Of a stretch of 64,000 bases of DNA, positions 9,576 through 21,190 are shown in pieces. Made by a program: the position numbers and the translations under genes. Location of the stretch: contig JARYHS010008074.1 in NCBI GenBank assembly GCA_031002005.1, forward strand, positions 11,788,924-11,852,923, in the 5' to 3' direction. This DNA comes from Vandiemenella viatica. Taxonomy: Eukaryota > Arthropoda > Insecta > Orthoptera > Morabidae. The notes beneath the pieces were generated by a model. The model was not told where the DNA came from. It made no database searches and worked only from the letters and a program-made list of their open reading frames with translations. Each line of letters begins with the position of its first letter. Positions within the stretch are counted from its first letter, which is position 1.

Positions 9576-10624
9576 ATCAGTGCATGGAACCATGTATCAT
9601 CTAAACAGCCACACATGCGGGCTCTTACTATTATATCTATAAACAATTGTTCAGTATTGTCCTTAAGGCAGAAAAGTTGTTAATTGGAACTATGCTTTTA
9701 TTATGGCAGACTCTGGTATGAATGGTCGCGTATCAGAAGGTGGTGTTTTCGGTAACACTTTATTTCGACAACAGTTAATAAATAAATTTCATATCCGCAA
9801 CCAGGTACCATAGCCGAGAAAAAACTGACCTTTGTTTTTATTGTGGATGACACTTTTGTTCTGACAGAATACTTGATGAAATCTTATGCCCAAACAGAAT
9901 TAACTAAGCATCTAACGAATTTATCGTTTAAGTCTTGTTAGTCGTGTGATGAAAAATGCATTTGTAATTTTTGTTTCTATATTTAGTATAATGCGACCTA
10001 AGAATTGTTAAGGCGAGTTGCTGTCTGCACAGTTATTTTAATAAGAACGGAGGAGAAACATACATGTCTAGGTGTTCGATAGATATGGAAGAAGGTGAGT
10101 CAAGCAATGTCAGTGGTGGATCCTAGGCAGCAAGTGATCAGTCCGTGTCGCTACCGAATACTCGCTCTAGACATTCACCAACGAGTGGGAAAATTGTCAG
10201 AGAAGCGTTCTCAGATTCACATAAATTTACATAATTGAATATAATTGGTATTTGAAATTGTGGTATGTATTGCGTTATTGTGAAATAAATTGATTAATTA
10301 CTGTGATTAAATAATTTTTTAAAGTACCAGTAACATTAACTTCCTCAGATACCTGTAATTATTCTTCCTCTAACTAGATAGTACTTGTTGACGTACTATA
10401 TTTATGAGAAACTCAATTTCCTCATAATACCATGGGTTGGTTCAGCTACGCCATTTACTGCGACACCACTTCTTTCAGAATCTTTAATAAGTTTCACTTC
10501 TTTGTGAAAATTAGTGCGCAATGAATTATTTTTTTGTTAACTTTTTTTCCGCTTCGGGATACTTTCTCTTATATTTGTCAACCAGTTGTACATATGCTTA
10601 ACTTTTTTATTGGATAACTGTGAT
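9576..10624. other. Unannotated AT-rich stretch with one broken small frame
   Basis: No clear gene. At 10064-10231 a frame beginning MSRCSIDMEEGESSNVSGGS is stopped by one TAG and then reads about 35 more codons. It could be the N-terminus of a lost protein, but no homologue was recognised. Confidence 0.3.
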
Positions 10625-11171
10625 CAGGGCCGGCGCTAGGATTTTGGGGCCCGGGTAAGCAGTTGGGGGCCCTTTGCGTTTTCATCAGTTAGGGCCCTCT
10701 CTCAGACCAAATGAGCGACTTTTTTTTACCTCTACTATTTGTCGAGTGAGGGGCCCCTACAGCCAGTGATCGGCCCCCCCGCCCCCGCCCCCCCATCAAC
10801 CTATCCTGTAATTTCTACATACTACATAGGGGAAGGGGGAGGGGTCAACGGAAATCTCACGTGGGGTTTTGAAATTCTCGCAGCATGGTAGAGCTAAAAA
10901 AAAGTCTACAAATGACGCGAAAGTCGACTTTAGACTTTAGGGGGGGAGGGGAAGGGGTATAACATCCCTTGTAGGCATGAACCTACAAAAAAGTATCAAA
11001 AAGTTGCGAGGTACATTAGTAGGGATTAGTAGGGGGCGGGGGACTCCGTCAAAATCTCAAGTCATTTTAGAGGGAAGAGTCCGACCAAATCTCACGAAGT
11101 CTCACCAGAAAAGGGGGGGGGGGGTTCCGCAATTCCGGAAATAGACCTCACGTCATTAATGGACGCCCCTG
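10625..11171. repeat. G-rich MITE-like sequence
   Basis: It starts 'cagggccggcgctaggattt' and ends 'gacgcccctg', with long poly-G and poly-C tracts and 'gagctaaaaaaaagtc' inside. The start and the 'gggcccgggtaag' block recur in reverse at 40020-40082, and the 'gagctaaaaaaaagtc' block recurs at 52177. No matching 8-bp target duplication was found, so it may be a chimera or decayed copy. Confidence 0.45.
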
Positions 11172-11490
11172 ACACACACGTTAATAATTTTTTTATATTA
11201 TAAATCAAAAATAAAACAAATTTTGATTCACTCAGTGTATTTCACAATGTTTTAAAACGATCTATAAAGGGTCAATAATACTGCACAATCTGAACGTGTG
11301 GCCGGGTAATGGAGTAGATCGTACAGCCAGAGACTCAACGCCGTGAATTAGGCGGCGCGAAATAACCTGACACCCTAAGGGAGCCAACGGCTTAGGACGG
11401 AGGAGCTTCCTTGGATAGGGTGATGATCCCTTAGTGGAGTAAATGCCACTACAATCCATCAGGCAGCGTCTGTCCTACATGTTAGGAGTG
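11172..11490. other. Spacer, nothing firmly recognised
   Basis: The segment 11270-11490 could be 5' sequence of the following LINE, but no endonuclease motif was recognised. Confidence 0.3.
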
Positions 11491-13240
11491 GCCTTTCTAT
11501 TAACAACGCTCCTGAATAAGATTCGGAGTGGGAAACCTTGAAGACCCTGGGTCTTCACTCCTAATAAATTCCTTTACTAGACGGGCCAAATCTGAGCTTC
11601 AACATCTGAAACGCGAAACTCAACCTCACTCTATACAATCCCATCCATTCTCATCACAAGAGGTTCAGGAAGGTTTAAAGACCACTCGAAATGGTAAGAC
11701 TGCAGGATTAGTTGGGATTTGTCCAGAACTATTGAAAAACTGTGGACCAGCAACATCTCGTTGGCTTGCCTCGTTTTTCAGTTGCATACTATAATCTGGA
11801 AGGCTTCCCTAGATCTTCAAGCGAACTAAAATCATTGCTTTACTCAAACCAGGAAAAGATCCAACTTTCCCACAAAGCTACCGTCCGATAGCCTTACTCA
11901 GTGTCACATACAAATTACTGGAAAGGATTATATTTAACAGAATAGCTCCAGCAATCGAAGCTGGATTCCGTCCCAGACGAGACTGTAGTGTTCAAGTCCT
12001 GTCTCTTACCATCTACTTTGAAGTAAGTTATCAGAAGAAAATGAAGAACATATCTGTATTCCTAGATCTTTCAGCAGCATACGATATAGTTTGGAGAGAG
12101 GGTCTCCTTCTCAAACCGATCAAAGCAGTTCCTTGCATATAGATAATTTCCTTACTGGAAAACATGTTAAGTAACCGCCTGTTCCAGGTGCACACTGAAT
12201 ACAGCAGGAGCAGATTTCACAAGCTAAATAATGGTCTACCACAAGGCTCGGTTCTCTCCCCTATACTTTTCAATTTACATACTCATGACCTGCCAGCAAA
12301 TTTGTATATGCTGATGACATCAATCTTACAGTACAAAGAACTAACTTCGTGGAGGCTGAAGAGAAAAGGATGCCTACTTTCGAAGATGGCGCCTTCAACC
12401 TAATCCACAGAAAACAGAAATAGCTATATTCCATCTCAGCAACAAACAAATAAACTACTAGCCAAATATATTGTTCATAGACCAGATTCTGAAGTATAAC
12501 AGTACCTCAAAATACATGGGGGTGACAATAGATATATCCCTAACCTACAAAAGGCCCCTTCAGAATATAGCTGCCAAGCTTAAAATCCGGAACCACTTAC
12601 TTCAACGTCTGGCAGGAACTTCATGGGGAGCTGATGCAAATACACTAAGAACAATATCCCTAGCATCGGTTTACTCCACAGCTGAATACTGCTCCTGCAT
12701 ATGACTTAATAGCTCTCACACCCAGTTGGTGGACGTCCTGCTTCGACAGACAATGCGCATTATAACTGGCTCACTTTTATCTACATCTATTCAGTGGCTG
12801 CTGGTGCTCAGCAACATACCACCACCTCATATCAGAAGGCAAAATGTTCTACTAAAACTATGGTTGAGAATTTTGAACAATGAGGCTCTTCCCATCCATG
12901 GAGATGTTAGGGAATACAAAACACGGCTGAAGCCACGTCGCCCTGCCTGGAAGACTGCTGTCAGTCTAGCATCTAACACCTTCAGCGTTACAGATACCTG
13001 GACAGCAGAATGGGCACCATCACAGGCCATAGTGCGTATTACCAATCCCTGCTCGAAACTACCAAGTTTCAATTTACCGTGGTCAATTTGGTGTAAACCT
13101 AATAGGATTAGATGTGGTACAGGAAGAACTGCTTCAACTCTCCACACCTGGGGCTGGGCAGATTCTCCGTACTGTGATTGCGGTGATGTCTTACAAACTG
13201 TGTCGCCCATTGTGTAGGACTGCTCACTGCGTGCCTTTCC
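11491..13240 (+). pseudogene. Jockey-like non-LTR retrotransposon, RT to C-terminus, decayed
   Basis: Successive plus-strand frames give TRNGKTAGLVGICPELLKNC (RT start, 11690-11745), QSYRPIALLSVTYKLLE (11870-11925), FRPRRDCSVQVLSL and SVFLDLSAAYDIVW (motif A region, about 11965-12095), NNGLPQGSVLSPILFNL (motif B, 12228-12278), YADD lost to a frameshift near 12300, then YMGVTIDISLTYK (12505-12545) and LRQTMRIITGSL. The C-terminal tail has RCGTGRTASTLHTWGWA and CDCG, the short Cys/His tail of such elements. Many stops and shifts separate the frames, and the endonuclease is absent. It once encoded the polymerase for target-primed reverse transcription. Confidence 0.82.
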
Positions 13241-13489
13241 TGGTGGTCTGGAAGACCTAAATTAGGCTGCGCCGGAGGCGGTGGCCTGGTTGGAGTGCCT
13301 CGACATCACGTTGTAGTGGTTGTGATTGGAGATCCTGTCTCAGTGGACGGTTCCACGCGTTGTCTTCTGTACTATGTGTAAATATGTGTACTTACGTGAG
13401 TTTAGATTGTTCATTGATTTGTTGTTGAATTGTATAAATGTCAAATAGCATCATACATAAAATAAAATAAATAACTAGTTCTTTTTACG
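13241..13489. other. Spacer, probably 3' UTR of the preceding LINE
   Basis: Non-coding. A (AAAT)n-like run 'ataaaataaaataaataac' at about 13457 could be the LINE tail. Confidence 0.35.
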
Positions 13490-15167
13490 ATGATAAACAA
13501 TGACACAGATGTCTCTACTCCAGGGAGTACCCAATCTCTCGCCACCAGCAGTGGCGCATTCAGGCCTTTGGCTTCTGGGGAGCCTGAACTCATCGGGCGA
13601 GGAAAGTCGGAATTCCCTAATACTACTAACTCGAAAGAGAGACCTAAAACTATCACAAACTTTATTACTATAAATATCCAAACTCTCTGTAAGACTGGAA
13701 AACTCAAGCAACTAACAGATGTGTTGCATAAACGCAAAATTTAATAGCAGCGATCCAATAAACCAGATTTACTGATGATGTGTCCTCCGAGTCCGACTAA
13801 GCAAAGAGAGGACTGGGAAAGATTTCGCAAATGTAAAAACCATTAGGCATGTGAAGAGATCTTACGATCGTCAGAGGTTGGAGAAATTGAATGGAGATTT
13901 CAGCTTATACAACACCAGACATTTCTACCGGGCATTCAAAGAGGATCTCTTAGGGTATAATCCACCATGCCGAACACTTCAAGAATCCAGAAGGGAAGTA
14001 AATCATCTGCAACCATGCGAACGTGAAACTCCTGGTAAACTACTTCAACCAATTACTTAATATCCAAGAGCCCAAGGGAAGATTACCTTTGGGAGATACA
14101 ATGCACATCAATCACCCATCCGAACCACCTACTTTGCAGCAAGTCTCTACTGCCATCAAACACCTCAAGAATAACAAGGCACCTGAAGAAGATGGCATCA
14201 TTGCGGAAGCCCTTAAAGTTGGTGGAAGTACTTTCGCAGAGGCCATATACCGACTGACTGCTGAGACACCGAAAGGATACCTGAAGACTGGAGGACAGCA
14301 CTAACACACCCACTGCACAAAAAAGGAGACAGAGAAGATGTCCAAAACTGTCGGGGAATATCGCTGTTACCCAGTGGCGGATCCAGGACTCTGGTTTTTT
14401 TTGGGGGGGGGGCTTGAGCGGACTTAGGTTTGGGGGGGGGGTTGGCTTGAGTGAATTTTGGTTCAGAGGGCTTGCCTTCAATGGATTTTGGTTTTGGGAG
14501 TGGACCCAGATACTTTTGGGGAGAGGGCTTGAGCCCACCCTCCCTGGATCCGCCCCTGCTGTTACCAGTAGCCTACAAATTTCTGTCTAGGATTCTACAG
14601 GACAATGCGGAGAATCAGTAAGACCACACGATTGGTGAATATCAGGGAGGATTTCGGCGAAGCGCTCATGCAGCGAGCAGATTTTCAATCTAAAAACAAT
14701 TCTTCAATTAAAACATATGAGAAGTGTGAATATCATTGTAATATTCCTGGACTTCAAAAAGGCTTACGATTCGATTGACCGCGAATGCTTCACAATGCTG
14801 CGAAAGCGTTGTGTAGATTATAAAAGACGCACCCTCATCGAACAAATTCACACAGACACCTCTTCCAAAGTAAAATTCAGAGGAGAATTGTCCCGGAGTT
14901 TCAAGGTCACAGCTGGAGTAAGACAAGGAGATGGAATCTCACCCATTCTGTTCAATCTGGTGCTCGACAAAGTCATCAGAACCTGGGAACTTGCACGGAA
15001 CAAAATTGGAATTAAACCAGTCACGATTGGAGCCGCAACACGAAAGATCGAAATCAGGAGCCTGGCTTTCGCAGATGAAATCTCAGTCCCAACCAATGAC
15101 TCTAAGGATGCTGCCATTGCTGTTCAAACCCTACACAGCGGAGAAGACAGGACTACAGATATCGTGC
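13490..15167 (+). pseudogene. RTE-like non-LTR retrotransposon, internally deleted, cut by gap
   Basis: 13490-13741 contains NIQTLCKTGKLKQLTDVLHK, the start of an endonuclease domain. After a deletion, 14143 onward gives HLKNNKAPEEDGIIAEALK and then CRGISLLPVAYKFLSRILQ, the latter split by a small hAT-type MITE at 14372-14558. From 14717 the frame reads FLDFKKAYDSIDRECF (motif A), AGVRQGDGISPILFN (motif B) and LAFADEIS (motif C, second catalytic D changed to E). It runs into the N gap. The E in motif C and the upstream deletion imply a dead copy. Confidence 0.82.
14372..14558. mobile_element. 187-bp hAT-type MITE inside a LINE
   Basis: The termini CAGTGGCGGATCCAGG and CCTGGATCCGCCCCTG are inverted repeats. 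The flanking 8 bp 'ctgttacc' (14364-14371 and 14559-14566) match exactly, as expected of hAT elements. It is G-rich with no coding capacity. Excision in silico restores the RT block ISLLPVAYKFL. Confidence 0.92.
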
Positions 15168-16167
15168 NNNNNNNNNNNNNNNNNNNNNNNNNNNNNNNNN
15201 NNNNNNNNNNNNNNNNNNNNNNNNNNNNNNNNNNNNNNNNNNNNNNNNNNNNNNNNNNNNNNNNNNNNNNNNNNNNNNNNNNNNNNNNNNNNNNNNNNNN
15301 NNNNNNNNNNNNNNNNNNNNNNNNNNNNNNNNNNNNNNNNNNNNNNNNNNNNNNNNNNNNNNNNNNNNNNNNNNNNNNNNNNNNNNNNNNNNNNNNNNNN
15401 NNNNNNNNNNNNNNNNNNNNNNNNNNNNNNNNNNNNNNNNNNNNNNNNNNNNNNNNNNNNNNNNNNNNNNNNNNNNNNNNNNNNNNNNNNNNNNNNNNNN
15501 NNNNNNNNNNNNNNNNNNNNNNNNNNNNNNNNNNNNNNNNNNNNNNNNNNNNNNNNNNNNNNNNNNNNNNNNNNNNNNNNNNNNNNNNNNNNNNNNNNNN
15601 NNNNNNNNNNNNNNNNNNNNNNNNNNNNNNNNNNNNNNNNNNNNNNNNNNNNNNNNNNNNNNNNNNNNNNNNNNNNNNNNNNNNNNNNNNNNNNNNNNNN
15701 NNNNNNNNNNNNNNNNNNNNNNNNNNNNNNNNNNNNNNNNNNNNNNNNNNNNNNNNNNNNNNNNNNNNNNNNNNNNNNNNNNNNNNNNNNNNNNNNNNNN
15801 NNNNNNNNNNNNNNNNNNNNNNNNNNNNNNNNNNNNNNNNNNNNNNNNNNNNNNNNNNNNNNNNNNNNNNNNNNNNNNNNNNNNNNNNNNNNNNNNNNNN
15901 NNNNNNNNNNNNNNNNNNNNNNNNNNNNNNNNNNNNNNNNNNNNNNNNNNNNNNNNNNNNNNNNNNNNNNNNNNNNNNNNNNNNNNNNNNNNNNNNNNNN
16001 NNNNNNNNNNNNNNNNNNNNNNNNNNNNNNNNNNNNNNNNNNNNNNNNNNNNNNNNNNNNNNNNNNNNNNNNNNNNNNNNNNNNNNNNNNNNNNNNNNNN
16101 NNNNNNNNNNNNNNNNNNNNNNNNNNNNNNNNNNNNNNNNNNNNNNNNNNNNNNNNNNNNNNNNNNN
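15168..16167. other. Assembly gap (1,000 N)
   Basis: The round length suggests a placeholder gap of unknown true size. Reading frames crossing it are not evidence of a joined protein. Confidence 0.98.
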
Positions 16168-16225
16168 GAGTAGGCAGCCTTTATTTCGGTCATCAGTGAG
16201 CAGCGGAGCGGCCGGCGATGAAGAC

Positions 16226-16646
16226 ATGAGTGGAAGGGACCAGCACAGGACGTCTCGGAAGAGCGAAGGGCCTTCGGCCTCTCGTTCCGGGTCGACTAAG
16301 GTAGTGGACGGACAGCAGAGCAGCGAGGCGGAGGCCGAGACCGACCCCGTGGCCGCCAAGGCAGAGGCGCGCTACCTGCGGGAGAGGCGCGTGTTGCTTC
16401 TCTGCACGACGCTGGTGGCAGTGTCTGCGATCCTGTGGGTGGTCGCCATCTCCACCGACCACTGGTTCAACGTGGTCGCGCCCGAGGGTGGGCTCTGGGT
16501 GAACGAGACTCGCCGCTACTTCCTGTACAGCAACTCTGGCCTGTGGCGCATCTGCAGGACTTCGAAATCCAACGACACGAACGCGACAGTGACTGCCAGG
16601 GAGCCGGGCGTGCAGGTCAACATCAGCGGCAAGGTGGTCAACTTCC
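16226..16646 (+). CDS. First coding exon of a claudin/calcium-channel-gamma-like four-TM protein
   Basis: From ATG 16226 the exon encodes 140 residues and ends at a GTGAGT donor (16647), leaving phase 1. Residues 1-55 are a charged, Ser-rich cytoplasmic tail. Residues 56-76 form a membrane helix (LLLCTTLVAVSAILWVVAIS), and 77-140 begin an extracellular loop. The loop contains the GLW motif (NSGLWRIC, 103-110) of the PMP22/claudin/CACNG fold and four N-glycosylation sequons (N93, N116, N119, N132). ISTDHW after TM1 resembles stargazin-type subunits. GC content and CpG density are far above the surroundings, as for a 5' exon. The frame is also open upstream to the gap, but no better Met is visible. 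Later exons with TM2-TM4 are not in view. The exact family (CACNG, claudin or TMEM178-like) is unsettled. Confidence 0.82.
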
Positions 16647-16666
16647 GTGAGTAGCCCCACGATCCG

Positions 16667-17560
16667 CCTAACGTAATTTTAATTTACTTGTAATGGAGCT
16701 AATTCCCCTTGGCAATTTCTTTTCAGACGTGCTTTCGCATCTCGTGAATTTTTATCTTACACCATTTCACTCTTTATTAGGCAAATTGTTCAGAATTTTC
16801 TACAGAAAAGAATTTCCCACAATTTTATGCCTGAAGTCAAGCTCTAGTTTGTGGCCATGGTCATCACTTCCCTTCAATTTACCATTACTAAGTTGTCTAC
16901 CAATATCCATGCTGGGCATGTTTGTCATAGATGTCCCAATACTATCTTTACCTTCCATCTCTCTTCCAGTGACTCTAACCCAACTCCTTTCTACATCTAC
17001 TTTTATAGTCTGCAACAGCATCTTATTTATCTAATCTTATCCCTCCTGATATTGCGACCTAAATAGGCTGGAGGAACAAGTATTTCATTGCACTCGTACA
17101 TTAAAGAATTTCGCATATTCTCCAGTAAATTCAAACGAAGACGACGACTGTCTGTCTTTATCCTAAAGATAATGCTGTCATAACTTCCGCAAATGTCTTC
17201 CGTTGCATCCCTCCAACTGCTGTATCAAACTATGGGTCCCATACTACGCCGCCATATTGAAGCAATAGTTTGACCAAGGTTTTTGTAACTCAGTTCCGAC
17301 AGTTTCGTGGTATATACCCTCATATACTCCAGAAAATTGAAAAAACCTCTATCGGCTGTCCAGTATGTTCTGCCCAATAAGTTAACTATCAAATCCTGCT
17401 CCTCCTTAGCTTTATAATCTCACAAAACCTTTTGTGTTCGTAAATAAACTGGACACACTTCAGTATTCATCAATATTCTGTTTTTGACTAACCTATCTAG
17501 ACATGCTGTCCAATGTACTGTTTACAATCCTCTCACGTTTCGACCTATTATACAAAATAA
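16667..17560 (-). pseudogene. Minus-strand LINE fragment in the intron after 16646
   Basis: This is the same family as the LINE at 48715. The minus strand near 16800-16900 reads DDHGHKLELDFRHKIVGN. 'gggtcccatactacgccgcc' and 'ttgaccaaggtttttgtaac' near 17240-17290 parallel 49190-49240. It is 5'-truncated and full of stops. It begins 20 bp after the splice donor, so it sits inside the first intron of the membrane-protein gene. Confidence 0.75.
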
Positions 17561-17675
17561 TCTGCAACAACCTAAAGTATTAAAACAATAATAAAATAAA
17601 ATAAAGAGCAGAAATGGTTCCAATACAATTTTTGCTTTTTTGATACTGCATTTCATGCTCTGAATCTTTGCTTCT

Positions 17676-17889
17676 GGATCTACAGGAGATTCAGGCGATT
17701 CTGCTACGAAATTCCTCCACGCTGACTAAAGACGTGGTAATACATGGGAGATGAATTACTTTCAGCCAGTAATTAGGTTGAAATATTCCATGGACCAGCT
17801 TGACAGCGCTAGAACTAATTCAGAAAGTATTTCTAACGGTGTCTTGCGTATGTCTGCAGTACACGCATATCGCGATCTCCAGTAATCCC
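17676..17889. mobile_element. 214-bp MITE with 8-bp target duplication (GGG..CCC family, copy A)
   Basis: It begins 'ggatctacaggagattcagg' and ends 'gatctccagtaatccc'. It is flanked by 'ttgcttct'/'ttgcttcc' (17668-17675, 17890-17897; 7 of 8). The inside has 'gaccagcttgacagcgctag' and 'ctaacggtgtcttgcgta', shared with copy B at 19983. It is the most diverged of three related copies. No ORF. Confidence 0.78.
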
Positions 17890-17897
17890 TTGCTTCC

Positions 17898-18366
17898 TTT
17901 TTTTCTGTTCCCGTTCTGCTCGTTTTATGATGTCTACACAATTTGTCTTAAATTATGTGCTTAGTGTGTTCTAATATTTGCTTCCTCTACAGTTTTTTCC
18001 CCCTTCCAGAGTAACCGAACTTATATTGAAATTTGGACCACTTTTTACGCATTTCTTCACTCGCCACGTGTTCTTAAGAGCATTGTGTGACACGTTCGTC
18101 ACAGTGTTAGAGATATTACATACGAAATCACAATGTTGTTCCATTGTTGTTCCCATTTGAAACTCGTTGAAAATGAAAGTCTTGTAAAAGGTAGGTAGAT
18201 AAAACACCGTTTCGTTTACAGTGCCACAATGTATGACTTCACCCCACTAGACCAGAAGTTTTAGCTTAAAACTGTTGCTCTAATACCACTGGCACTTAAA
18301 GTTTAACGGGTTCCCCTCCAATTCTCGGCATTATTTGAGTCGTATATGGCTGTAGTTGAGTGTCAG
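17898..18366. other. Unannotated spacer
   Basis: No supported gene or repeat. Short frames on both strands at 17970-18207 are mutually antisense and have no recognised similarity. Confidence 0.4.
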
Positions 18367-18500
18367 TAGGACCGAGCGTGGTGTGTGAGCCTTAGCGCTC
18401 TGACCTCGCATCCGGGAAGACGCCGCGCCGGTTCGAATCCGCGTCTGGCCATCCAGATTTTGTTTTTCCAGTGTTTCTCCAAATTGGGGATGTAACGGAG
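18367..18500 (+). repeat. tRNA-derived SINE, head and start of body
   Basis: The sequence 'ccgagcgtggtgtgtgagcc' carries an A-box-like start, and 'gccggttcgaatccgcgtc' contains a B box (GGTTCGAATCC). It is followed by 'ggccatccagattttg', the SINE body start seen in other copies. The rest of the body diverges. RNA polymerase III transcription is inferred from the boxes. Confidence 0.8.
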
Positions 18501-18600
18501 CTGTGCATCCGTAAGTGCGAAACTTCCGCGTGAAATCCTACCTCCGTATCAGCAGCATTTAATGTGGAAGTATAAGGTTTTGTTTACATTAAAATAGGTA

Positions 18601-19536
18601 GAGGAGAAACGGGTAATATGGAATAGTCGGGTAATATGGAATACGGAGGTTTCTCCTCTGCCGAATGCTGCTGTATAGTGTAAGTACCATCAACTGCTGC
18701 TCAAAACTCCTATGATGCTTCGTGATGAAGGTCGGTCATTTGGGAGCTGAACTGTGTTTGCTGTCCGACAAAGTTTGTCTTTCCACTTTCGAGAATTTTT
18801 GCCGATAATTTTTCTAGAATGTATATAAAATATTAATTTATTTTGCTGATCGCTATAGTGTAATGTGTACTAAAAAAGTGATGGTTTGTTGTACAGGTCT
18901 CTTTTCTGGCTGGAATATTTTTTTTAATAATATCAAGCCTATTTTGTCCAAGATGGTGATTCGTGTAATATGAGATACTTAGTATTCTACAAAACCAGAC
19001 ATGAAACAGTGGTATTCCATACAACCCGAAAAATAACTACTGAGTTGAAATACATTTTTAATAAAATATAAGTGAGAGTAATAAGATTTTTGTTAATATT
19101 GATTGAAAATAATAAACTAACAATTGGGAAAGTAAATATTTCTGAATTAGTTTATTAATTATGTTTTGTTTTATGAATAGCCGAAAAACAAAAAAACGAA
19201 AGCTATTGAATCCGACAAGGATGATGATTGATTCCTCAGACTTCCACGGCCATCTTTGTTCATGGATGATGATGTTGACTAAAAAGTATAATTAAATCCG
19301 TTTTTCTCAATTCCAGATAGTTTACGTTATTTGAAACCTTCTATTCCATATTACCCTCCAAACGACAATTTTTTTAAAACTAAATTTTACTAATTAAAAA
19401 AAATGTGTTTTGTCAGTTTTTTATTAGATATGTTATCACAAGAAGTTGAAGGTTGTATTGGTTTTAGTTTCAGGTGTTAAATTAATTTTTTGTACAACAA
19501 AACATAAATGGTATTCCATGTTACCCGATTCTCCTC
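18601..19536. mobile_element. 936-bp non-autonomous DNA transposon with TA target duplication
   Basis: The termini GAGGAGAAACGGGTAATATG and (reverse) GAGGAGAATCGGGTAACATG are inverted. TA flanks both ends (18599-18600 and 19537-19538). 'gggtaatatggaatac' is repeated twice at the left and again in reverse near 19345. The TA duplication suggests Tc1/mariner/pogo. No transposase frame was found. Confidence 0.78.
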
Positions 19537-19559
19537 TATATTTCATTCTTTTCTGTTTA

Positions 19560-19875
19560 TACTAGATTCGGCCAATCGTCGCTTAGCAAACAACAAAGTG
19601 TTCCCCCTCCCCCTTACAATCCTGCAATAAAAGTGAACTGAACGGTATTATCTAAGCGACGAATTCAAAAGTTTGAACTTACATGTAAAGTAAAGCGGCC
19701 TATTCACGGTGCAAGTTAACCCCTTTAGCGGTCCAACAAGTCCTTTATCGGAAAATGGATCATCGTACTGTAGGTCCTACAAATTAGACTTTAAATGGGC
19801 CGCTAGAGAGGTGGAAAGGCGCGTGGCAGGCCCTTGTGCTTGTCGCTTAAATTAGTCGAGTTGCGAACACCGCAA
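19560..19875. repeat. Possible fold-back sequence
   Basis: 'aatcgtcgcttagca' and 'cttgtcgcttaaatt', and 'tagcggtccaacaagtc' and 'gactttaaatgggccgcta', form imperfect inverted pairs. No target duplication was identified. Confidence 0.3.
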
Positions 19876-19982
19876 AGTTTTTTTTTTTTGATGCGTGCAT
19901 AGTTCTTTAAACAATTTAATTCACTTGTGAATGACTAGCAAAAATAAATCAATAAGGCAGTATTATGTGGAAATATACTGCT

Positions 19983-20253
19983 GGGTCTACTGGAGATCGC
20001 GATTCCACTACAACAACATTCAATAATATCGTTGGAATACTGCTGTAGTCAGTCGCACGACGTATTATTTTCAAGCAGTAATTCCATTATAATACAGCCT
20101 GGACCATTAATATCAAGCAAGAATTAGGTTGTAATACAGCCTGGACCAGCGTTAAACCGTTAAATGTACTTCGGAAAGAATTTGTAGTGGAGTCTTGCGT
20201 TTGACCACTGCAGTATTATAACTCCTGACGGAATCGCGATCTCCAGTAATCCC
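19983..20253. mobile_element. 271-bp MITE with exact 8-bp target duplication (GGG..CCC family, copy B)
   Basis: The termini GGGTCTACTGGAGATCGCGA and (reverse) GGGATTACTGGAGATCGCGA are inverted. The flanking 'atactgct' (19975-19982, 20254-20261) is perfect. 'tacagcctggacca' occurs twice internally. No ORF. Confidence 0.9.
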
Positions 20254-20404
20254 ATACTGCTTACGAAAAATGTAGAATCTTGGATAAAAATACTTATTTT
20301 GATTTTAAGTTTGTTGGTAAAATATTAAAATCTAAATTATAAATTTAACACCTCAGTTCTGCAAAACCTCCGCATCTGCTGATATAAAGCACTACGCAAA
20401 GATA

Positions 20405-20545
20405 ATTTCCGTTACAACCCTGCTCCAAATCACTCCAGGTGAATGCTGGGATGATTCCTTCAAAAGGTCATTGCTGAATTCCTATCCTTTCCTTGCAACC
20501 AGTCCTTTCCTATCTCTAATCTCAACGTCGACGAGACGTAAAATC
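20405..20545 (+). repeat. SINE 3' part
   Basis: 'aatcactccaggtgaatgctgggatgattccttcaaaaggtcattg' and the end 'caacgtcgacgagacgtaaa' match the body and tail of the SINE copies at 42939 and 33500. The tRNA-like head is missing. Confidence 0.78.
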
Positions 20546-21182
20546 GCAAGGAAAAATCCTGTTGATAACAAAGGGTAAAATGATACATTTAGATGTCTTT
20601 GGACTGCATGTCGCTCAGTGGAATGTTCTAGTAAATGTAACATTTCCCAAGTTGAGGCACTGTGTGTTCCACGAATGGTTAAAAGCCCTATTTATATCCA
20701 CAACTATGCAATTTACAGATTGTGGAAGGCAGATAGTGCTTTGCTCTAAAACTAAGATGTGAAAATGGATCCAATTAAGAGACCTGCGTTGTTCAAACAA
20801 TAGTACAAAAACATGGCCAGCTGCTTTTCAGTTACGTAATGTCACCCCACGATTTTTGTTGTGGACGTAACTGAAAGACCAAAGTTATAGAACTAAAAAT
20901 ATCAGTTTAAGCTTTTCTTCGGTTGAGAATGTGAAGTTATTACGACTGTGGAAAAAAGGTGGAGATTCACTGATACGACAGCGTGAAATATTAAATGGAT
21001 AGCTTCTAATAGTACTTCTGTTTATGGTTATTTTCGCAAATTAACCTACTTATGCTGTTAAAACTGAGATTTACATGTTCATGACGGGCGATGCTATGAG
21101 TATGGGAATTTAAACAACGCATTCTGACTTAGCCTGCTGGATGTAGTTTCTCTCGGCATTGCCATCTTTACAGATTCAGGAT
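20546..21182. other. Unannotated spacer
   Basis: Nothing recognised. A pair of antisense short frames at 20562-20800 has no support. Confidence 0.4.
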
Positions 21183-21190
21183 GAATTGTC

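Noticed and set aside
14717..16654. Long frame crossing the N gap, joining RT to the membrane-protein exon.
   Set aside because: The N run is translated as unknown residues. The two halves are unrelated.
16693..17066. Plus-strand frames after the exon, possible continuation of the host gene.
   Set aside because: They are antisense to a minus-strand LINE fragment in the intron.
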